Source of the DNA: Opisthocomus hoazin
Lineage: Eukaryota; Chordata; Aves; Opisthocomiformes; Opisthocomidae
Assembly (NCBI RefSeq): GCF_030867145.1
Contig: NC_134416.1
Location: 18,295,514-18,359,513, forward strand
Reading direction: 5' to 3'
DNA: 64,000 nucleotides
The number at the start of each line of letters is the position of its first letter. Within the stretch, counting starts at the first letter, position 1. A program made the position numbers and the translations under genes. Under the pieces are notes generated by a model that was not told the origin of the DNA, did no database searches, and saw nothing but the letters and a program-made list of their open reading frames with translations. Below, in pieces: positions 56,848-64,000 of this stretch.

Positions 56848-58355
56848 TGTCATTGTTGAGACACTCTCCATCATCTTTGAAAGGTCCTGGAGGACAGGAG
56901 AGGTGCCCGAGGACTGCAGAATGGCCAATGTCATGCCAATCTTCAAAAAGGGCAAGAAGGAGGACCCAGGGAACTACAGGCCGGTCAGCCTCACCTCCAT
57001 CCCGGGAAAGGTGATGGAGCACCTTATCCTGGAGGTCATCATCAAGCAAGTGGAAGTAAAGAAGGTTATCAGGAGTAGTCAGCATGGATTCACCAAGGGG
57101 AAATCATGCCTGACCAATCTAATAGCTTTCTACGATGGCATGACTGGCTGGGTAGACGAAGGGAGAGCCATGGATGTTGTCTACCTAGACTTCAGCAAGG
57201 CTTTCGACACAGTCTCCCATAACATCCTCCTAGGGAAGCTGAGGAAGTGTGGGCTGGACGAGTGGTCGGTGAAGTGGATTGAGAACTGGCTGAATGGCAG
57301 AACTCAGAGGGTTGTCATCAGCGGCGCTGAGTCTAGTTGGAGGCCGGTAACTAGTGGTGTCCCTCAGGGGTCAGTACTGGACCCAGTCTTGTTTAACTTC
57401 TTCATCAATGACCTGGATGAAGAGTTAGAATGTACCCTCAGCAAGTTTGCTGATGACACCAAACTGGGAGGTGTGGTAGACACACTGGAAGGCTGTGCTG
57501 CCATTCAGCGAGACCTGGATAGGCTGGAAAGTTGGGCAGAGAGGAACTTGATGAGGTTCAACAAGGCCAAATGCAGGGTCCTGCACCAGGGGAGGAACAA
57601 CCTCATGCACCAGTACAGGCTTGGGGTGGACCTGCTGCAGAGCAGCTGTGCAGAGAGGGACCTGGGTGTCCTGGTAGACGACAGGTTAACCATGAGCCAG
57701 CAGTGTGCCCTGGCTGCCAAGAAGGCCAATGGCATCCTGGGGTGCATCAAGAAGAGTGTGGCCAGCAGGTCGAGGGAGGTTCTTCTTCCCCTCTACACTG
57801 CCCTAGTGAGGCCTCATCTGGAGTACTCTGTCCAGTTCTGGTCTCCCCAGTTCAAGAAAGTTGAGGAGCTACTGGAGAGAGTCCAGCGGAGGGCTACAAG
57901 GATGATGAGGGGATTGGAACATCTTCCCTACGAGGAGAGGCTGAGGGAGCTGGGCTTGTTCAGCCTGAAGAAGAGAAGGCTGCGAGGGGACCTTATAAAT
58001 GTTTATAAATATCTGAAGGGTGAGTGTCAGGAGGATGGGGCCAAGCTCTTTTCAGTGGTGCCCAGTGACAGGACAAGGGACAATGGGCACAAACTGAAGC
58101 ACAGGAAGTTTTGTCCGAACATGAGGAAGAACTTCTTCCCTCTGAGGGTGATGGAGCACTGGAACAGGCTGCCCAGGGAGGTTGTGGAGTCTCCTTCTCT
58201 GAAGATATTCAAGACCCGCCTGGACAAGGTCATCTACAGCCTGCTGTAGGTGACCCTGCTTTGGCAGGAGGGTTGGACTAGATGACCCACAGAGGTCCCT
58301 TCCAACCTCTACCATTCTGTGATTCTGTGATTCTGTGATTCTGTGATTCTGTGAT
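56848..58355 (+). mobile_element. Long CR1 LINE, young sub-lineage
   Basis: A 1.5-kb plus-strand CR1 from within the RT domain to a tail of about five ATTCTGTG units (58314-58355). It is 5' truncated at TGTCATTG. It shares [27 protein letters not shown] and GECQEDG with the copy nested in ERV2. Confidence 0.95.
56903..58249 (+). CDS. CR1 ORF2 fragment: reverse transcriptase, 448 aa open frame
   Basis: Uninterrupted reading to the natural CR1 ORF2 stop. Motifs in order: [19 protein letters not shown] (residues about 25-43), [17 protein letters not shown], motif [11 protein letters not shown], motif [12 protein letters not shown], motif C FADD with both aspartates, then the CR1 C-terminal blocks [17 protein letters not shown] and [20 protein letters not shown]. 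The endonuclease and the first part of RT are missing through 5' truncation; the visible Met is internal. The intact frame shows the copy is recent, but it has no promoter or endonuclease and is not expected to move by itself. Confidence 0.85.
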   Translation: MPEDCRMANVMPIFKKGKKEDPGNYRPVSLTSIPGKVMEHLILEVIIKQVEVKKVIRSSQHGFTKGKSCLTNLIAFYDGMTGWVDEGRAMDVVYLDFSKAFDTVSHNILLGKLRKCGLDEWSVKWIENWLNGRTQRVVISGAESSWRPVTSGVPQGSVLDPVLFNFFINDLDEELECTLSKFADDTKLGGVVDTLEGCAAIQRDLDRLESWAERNLMRFNKAKCRVLHQGRNNLMHQYRLGVDLLQSSCAERDLGVLVDDRLTMSQQCALAAKKANGILGCIKKSVASRSREVLLPLYTALVRPHLEYSVQFWSPQFKKVEELLERVQRRATRMMRGLEHLPYEERLRELGLFSLKKRRLRGDLINVYKYLKGECQEDGAKLFSVVPSDRTRDNGHKLKHRKFCPNMRKNFFPLRVMEHWNRLPREVVESPSLKIFKTRLDKVIYSLL

Positions 58356-61300
58356 CTATTTACTCTGTATTGAACCTACTCATATGAGATACTCACCTGC
58401 CTGTGTACAATGTGCAAGAGGGCAGAACAGAAAGGACTTTCAAGGAGGAAAATCTTATGTTTAATTTTCTGTCAGGGAGATTCTGTAGTCCATTTTGTTT
58501 TCTTGCTTTTAGCCTAGTAAGAGCATCCTGTACTACAAGGGGTGGGTCCCAAAAATTTACTTTAAATAATGCAAAATCAAGAACAAGAACAGAGAGAAGT
58601 GTGCATTTCTCTCATTTAATGGGTTTACAATAAAAGTAGGTTTATATGTTTGTTTTCAGTATTGCATTTTCAAGATTGTCATTATTTCAACACCTTAAAC
58701 TGGGCAAATAATTTCATAAAAAACAAGAAAAAAGACCCATTTTATTTCTTGAGGTAGAAATGAAAGGTAAAATGGATTACATTACTTTCTGAAAGAACAG
58801 ATGTAATCAACGAAAAGTCTCATTGACTAAAAATGGGGTTGCACTCAGTCTTCATGTAGCGTGACTAATACACAGCATACCCATGTGCCTGTATGTATTT
58901 TATGAAGTAAAACAGGAGAAGATAAGAGGAATATTGCAAGAGGGGTGAAGAAGCGTTATGGTGAGGAAGGAAAGGGAAAAAAATATTACCTCTATACTGA
59001 AAAACTTAATTAAAATACTTTTTCATGCCTCCAGTGTCAGTGACCTGAAAAGACATAACTGAAAATGAGAGAGAAATCAGCAATTTTAATAGACCTGCTG
59101 AACAGGTTTGATCTCCCAGAATAAATTAGATATCTAACATTTTTAACACCAACACCTTTAAGTCATCGTAGAAAGAGATTCTGAATCACCATCTCCTTGG
59201 TAACAGATTTCCAATCTGTTTGCCTAAAGTATAACTCCTAGCTGACCAGAAGTACAGACCTAAATTATCAATTTATTCTTATTTGCAAACTTGAAGGTCA
59301 AGGAAACGTCTACAATTTTTTTTATTATAAATTTTTCTGTCTCCTGTAATTTGATAACAGCTTGCCAGTAAGGTTGTGTGGAAATTTCAAAACAAAGTCC
59401 AAAGGAGAGAGAAGAGGTGAATCTATCGTCTCACAGTGCATGTGGAGTCTGTTCACAACTGTTCAAGAAATCCATATCCTTAAATGGCAGCAACCATCTC
59501 GTTTCAGTTAGCAGAAAATCAAAATCAGAGTCACATCCTTGTTCTGAACTCTCAGGAAGTTATGTATGCCACATCTCAACAGTTTCCAGGGTCGTCTACT
59601 AGGAAATCATTCAGATAACATCTTTTAAATTTATATGTAAGTTTTCATTGATGTGCATTGTAAAATATTGCAATATTCCTCCAAATATAATGACAATAAA
59701 TTTCCAGCGAATAAACAGATATATATATATGCCTAGTGAAAAAACTGAAGTAAAAAGAAATCTGTTCATGTAATGTAACTTAGATATAAAGACAATTAAA
59801 ACAAACATAAAAATCTCTATTGAACTGTCATGTCTACTATTAAGACAGCTTACTGAGATACTGGGTGTCATTTATCTGATTTTCAAAGTATGACACAATT
59901 GCAAAATTTTTCTTACAAATTACAATTTAAATGACAATTGAAAGTGCAGGTCATTTTTCCAAATGTTATAACGTTTCACATATAATTGAAACACCTTCTC
60001 CTGAAATAATAAAGATACTTTAAAAATTATCCTTTGATTTCAAGAAGAAAGAAGAAATGAGGTTAATGTCAAACCTGTTTTCATTCCTGCAGTATGAGCT
60101 ATCACAGGAGTGCTACATAGCACAAAATCCTTTCACATTCTTAAAACTTGAAGCTGTTTCACTTTTTCCAAATTACATATTTGGTAGTCCTGTGTAGAGC
60201 TTGACTGCCAGTAATTAGGGCTTTTATTTGTCGTGTGGGAGGCTGAGGGTCAAGACTTTGTTCCAATTAGTATTCAATTATTTGTGCAAAGTGAGTCAGC
60301 TCTATCAGGAGTAATACCTTAGCAGGACCAGCATATACACTGGCAGTGACCTGGACATGGAAGGATGGTAAAACAAGAAACTCCACAATTTTCTCCCTCA
60401 TCCGTAAATTGTGTGAAAATGAAACTTATCTTAAGATATTTTTTTACCCCACTTTTTCTGTGTTAACCTACATTCTAACTCTGGGCTTTATAAATTCACT
60501 ATGATATGTTCTATGAAAAATTTCAATTTCCACTGTATCATATCTTATCATCCTTATAAAAAGAAACTAACACCTACAGTTTGCAGGAAGTACTATTTCC
60601 CACTGCAGTCTCTACAGAAATGTGACAATATGTCTCTACAAATATAAAACCATCCTTCTAGACTGGAACTATAGCACTTTTAGTTTTCCCCTCTTTTCAG
60701 AAATGCTCTACCCAGCAGAAATGCTGGGTAGAGTTACAGGATTCTGTGAAAGTCACTCAGGAATTACAGATATTTGGTTCCTCTTCAGACTGGCATTAAT
60801 TGCTGCAGGTCATTTAACCGCCACAGCTTTTCAAATCACAGAAAACTTTCTAGCTCCTTGGGGTGAAGTGACAATTCTAACAGATCCTGGAAACATCTTT
60901 CAATTTAAAATGAATGCACACTGCATAAGCAGCCAGTTTGATACCTCTCACAGTCACAATCCCTGTGTACATTTGTGTGTAACATATGTACAGCAAACCT
61001 GTCCATAGCTTTGCCAGAAACCAGAGGATGAAAATGCTATTCTTGGCCAAGGATTGTAAAATAAAGTAATACCCATAAAACCTGTGCCACTCCAACATCA
61101 ACAGCATTTTCAATTGGTTAATTATTTTGTAAGAACACGTTGCCTTTCATTTGACTTCTTCTGATGACTAAAACTCTATAAGTTGTAGAGTAACCCTGAG
61201 ACACTTCTAAGACTGTGGAAAAACATTTAAATAATAATAAGTCTGAAGTAGTTCATTTCGGTATAAAATTGCTGAACTATCTTTTTTTTAAATTGTGGAA

Positions 61301-62469
61301 AATTTTTTAATAATTCCTTTTAAGCTTTTACTGAGACAAGCCTTGAGCTGTGACACTTTGCTTTATGCTTATACCAGATGCTTATTCCTTGTACAAAGAG
61401 ATCAATTTTTGTTGAAAAATGATTTTATACATACTGCTTAATGTTGCTGTTGCTTTATTATTCTCTTAACGTTCTTCTGTGTTATTCATATACCGAATAC
61501 CTTTACTCAAAGCACTGTGCAGGTATAGCTCACAAAGAGATCCATACTTTATTAAGGTCATATTTTTCTTAAACTTTATATAGGAAATAGTAAAATAAAT
61601 ATTCAATAGAAGGAAACAGATAGAGGAGTGCAAGGAAAATGGGGACAGTAGAGGTTGATACAATAGACTGTCCTCTGCACTGTGGCCAAGGAAACGTTCA
61701 TGGAAGATTTTGAAAGAGAAACATGAACTACTTCCATGGACGACTATCCAAGCTATGTCAGAGAGAATCAGTGAAGTCACAAAAACACTGGTTTGAAAAT
61801 GTATTTGGTGCAAGGTGTGATGGTAGGTTGTATCATGGGTGACTGATTAAGTTAATTCAGAAAAAGGAAACCCCAGTAGCGGGTTAGATAGACCTTTCTT
61901 CTCAACTTAAAATTAAAATCTTCTTTGAAGTAAAACTTACTGGTTTATACATTATCAGTGCTGATACAGTTACTACAATATGATATGTATAAGTCTTTTT
62001 ATGGTGTCAGAAACTGAAAGGTAGCCTTCTCTGTACAACATTTGTATATAAATATGTACATTCCTACCAGCTAATTCTGGTAGACATAGTCAACAGTGTA
62101 TGGGGAAAGCAATACCATTCCAAATAGTAAATCGGTGGATATGAGTTAGAAGCCTTTTTTCTTCATTTATTTATACAGAAACACTAACATAGGAAGCTAA
62201 AGTGTGACATTAATTACAGCTATCAAATTATGCTTCTTTGTTTTAGAACTTTCCTTTTAGGAGGCATGTAGAGAACAATAGACAAAATTGGTGCATATTA
62301 AGAAAGGGTTTTAAGAGCTCAGTCCATATTCCCATTTAGGACGTGCTTTTTTATTAAAATGAAGTATTTGATTTTCTGGTGTTTCATTTAGCATTTTCCA
62401 CAATATATCATGTTCTTTCTTCATGACTAAAATTCAGACATTAGATATTTTATAGAGCTCATTTACACA
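58356..62469. other. AT-rich DNA without recognisable genes
   Basis: No supported gene. It contains a short (TA)n run at about 59720-59732 and a perfect hairpin at 60706-60733. A 128-codon open frame (60622-61008) has no recognisable domain. Confidence 0.5.
60706..60733. repeat. Perfect 12-bp inverted repeat with GAAA loop
   Basis: CTCTACCCAGCA (60706-60717), loop GAAA (60718-60721), TGCTGGGTAGAG (60722-60733). As RNA it would form a stable stem closed by a GNRA-type tetraloop. No wider precursor structure was worked out. Confidence 0.8.
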
Positions 62470-62912
62470 GGAAGGGAATCAGAGCCACCGAAGGCAAAGG
62501 GCTCCAGAGCGGAGGTTTGCGCGGAGGGACCCTTCCTAAAGTGGGAAAACTTTGGCTGCAGAAGGGCTGGGAGAGAGAAAACATCCCTTCCCTGCCCCTT
62601 CCCTCCCCCCCCCTCCCCCCGCCGAGTGGGAAAGAGGGAGCTGCTAAGGAGCTGCTAACAAGTGGCAGCTCTGACGCAGCTTTGACTCAGTGTGGGCAGG
62701 TACCAGTGTGACAGTGGCCAAATTCCTCTCAGATACAAGAGCAGCCCCCAGGGAGCATGGGCGACCAGGAGCATGGCAAACAGGGCAGGTAAACAGGGTG
62801 TGGTGTGGTAGTTAGCACTGCAGTTCATACAGGCAAGGCGTGTGGGCAGGATGCAGTCTCCCAGCTCAAGAGGTAAGTCCAAGAAGTTCGGTTGGTGAGA
62901 GGGAACCTAGCC
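62470..62912 (+). promoter_or_regulatory. CR1 5' UTR with presumed internal promoter
   Basis: About 440 bp of GC-rich leader before ORF1. Non-LTR elements carry their promoter in this region so that full-length copies can be transcribed. No TATA box is seen. The role is inferred from position. Confidence 0.55.
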
Positions 62913-63899
62913 ATGGTGTCCACCCGGTGGAAGGATGCGTCCTCTGCACTTGCCAGAAAGGAGGTATCAACCCAGACTGAGCTCTCAGGAAAAGACGCAG
63001 CCATCCAGGTCTCCGGCTGCAGGGAGTGCCACCAGCTTGCGCTGGAAATAGATGGCAGTGGAGAGAACAGCTGTGTAAGGTGTGCCCAGCTGGACTATCT
63101 GCTTGGCCTGGTGACAGATCTAAGAGACGAAGTAGACAGCTTAAGGAACATAAGGGAGTCTGAGCGAGAGATAGACTGGTGGAGCCATGCTCTCACCTCC
63201 CCGAAACCTGAACAGGGACAGCCACCAGAAAAAGGCTGTCATCAAAGGGATCCAGTATCCTCCTCCCACCAGGATGTAGGCAGGGACTTAAAGGAAGCAG
63301 AAAGGGGAAAGAAGTCTGCAATCGGAGCAACAAGCGAACCCTCTCCTTGCCCACCATATGTCTCCAGGTGCCTCTGCACTGTAGGTGTGAGGCTCTGCCT
63401 GTAGAGGACCAGTCAGTGGATGATGTGGGTGTAGATCCATCTACACCAGAGGAGTTGCAGAGAACAGAAAGACCCACCCCCTGTATTTACTACTACAATC
63501 ACAAGGAAGAAAAGAAGGGTCATAGTTGTAGGAGACTCTCTTCGGAAGAGAACAGAGGGTCCAATATGCCAGGCAGACCCTCCTCATAGGGAAGTCTGCT
63601 GCCTCCCAGGAGCCCGGATGAGAGATATCACCAGAAAACTACCTAGCCTAGTGCAGTCCTCAGACTGCTACCGGTTACTGCTCTTCTACATGGGTGGGGA
63701 CGAAGTTGCAGTAAGTAACCCAAGGGTGATCAAAAGAGACTTCAGGGCCTTGGGGCACCTAGTAGGGGAATCTGGGGCACAGGTTATTTTTACTCCCTCC
63801 TTCCAGTTGCGAGCAACGATGTTGCAAGGAACAGGTGGATCCAGTCTATTAATACGTGAGTCCGTGGCTTGTGTCACAGACACAACCTTGGCTTTTTGA
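62913..63899 (+). pseudogene. CR1 ORF1 with frameshifts (zinc-finger and SGNH esterase-like)
   Basis: CR1 ORF1 encodes an RNA-binding/chaperone-type protein with an esterase domain. The start ATG at 62913 sits in a good context (GCCATGG). The first part has two CXXC pairs (CREC and CVRC) like a small zinc finger, then a leucine-rich coiled segment QLDYLLGLVTDLRDEVDSL. The frame stops at 63404; the text continues one frame over (about 63390-63515) and then returns to the first frame, where VVGDSL (GDS at 63531-63539) is the SGNH/GDSL nucleophile block, followed by RDITRKLPSLVQ and GGDEVAV. Near the C-terminus the expected DXXH catalytic block reads SDGINLS, so the His seems to be Asn. The frame breaks again near 63899. 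At least two frameshifts make it non-functional. Confidence 0.8.
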
Positions 63900-64000
63900 C
63901 AAAGGGATGGCCTACACAGCACCAGGTTTACTAGCATCAGATGGGATTAACCTTTCTAAAAGGGGAAAGAGTGTCTTTGCTCAGGAGATTCCGGGGCTTA

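Larger units (their letters stand above)
62470..64000 (+). mobile_element. CR1 LINE 5' end (5' UTR and ORF1), runs off window
   Basis: The sequence changes abruptly from AT-rich to GC-rich at about 62470 and continues as a CR1 5' UTR followed by ORF1. 5' ends are rare because most CR1 copies are truncated. The C-rich run 62587-62621 and GAGCTGCTAAGGAGCTGCTA lie in the UTR. The element continues past 64000, so its ORF2 and tail cannot be judged. The exact 5' end is uncertain by about 20 bp. Confidence 0.85.

Noticed and set aside
60622..61008. 128-codon open frame as a possible host gene
   Set aside because: No recognisable domain, no splice context that I can support, and it spans the perfect hairpin; likely chance.

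Overview
The window reads as a bird nuclear genome: AT-rich, gene-free DNA crowded with CR1 (chicken repeat 1) LINEs whose 3' ends carry the avian octamer tail (CACAGAAT/ATTCTGTG)n, plus avian-type endogenous retroviruses (ERVs). I find no host gene exon that I can support. The lineage within birds cannot be told from the sequence; several CR1 copies keep long open frames, so CR1 was active fairly recently.

Layout. 1-37.8 kb: mostly unique AT-rich DNA with eight CR1 copies (1385-2625 -, 3725-4016 +, 7406-9552 -, 12465-13120 +, 14704-15081 -, 16637-18336 +, 24050-24488 +, 24737-25055 -), a solo LTR inside the first of them (2060-2427), a second solo LTR (10918-11625), an LTR fragment (about 29640-29820) and a very old LINE reverse-transcriptase relic (about 22170-22470).

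37.8-54.2 kb is a nested retroelement stack. An older CR1 (37834-39439, minus) abuts a minus-strand provirus, here called ERV2 (39440-54199), with paired LTRs of about 575 bp at both ends and gag, pro, pol and env remnants between. ERV2 was later hit by three insertions: (i) a plus-strand ERVL-like provirus (40942-47640) inside env, flanked by a perfect 5-bp target duplication TTGGT; (ii) a young 5'-truncated CR1 (48329-49606) inside the env surface-subunit region; (iii) a solo LTR (52545-53101) inside gag. Removing them leaves an ERV2 of roughly 6.2 kb whose pol also lacks RNase H and most of integrase.

The most unusual object is next to the ERVL 5' LTR. The primer-binding site is not an 18-nt match to a tRNA but continues into a complete, uninterrupted 73-nt antisense copy of tRNA-Lys(CUU) (41401-41473) with the CCA complement attached (41398-41400). 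This looks like reverse transcription of an entire mature primer tRNA, through the usual m1A58 stop, fixed in the provirus. It also leaves an antisense pair of Pol III A and B boxes next to the LTR.

54.2-64 kb: unique AT-rich DNA, one long CR1 copy (56848-58355) with a 448-codon open frame, a perfect 12-bp hairpin (60706-60733), and at the right edge the 5' end of a CR1 (from about 62470) with GC-rich 5' UTR and a frameshifted ORF1 with a GDSL/SGNH esterase motif, running off the window.

The elements do not act together in a pathway. Their value is the insertion order and the record of retroviral replication errors. All retroviral genes here are broken by stops, frameshifts, deletions or later insertions.
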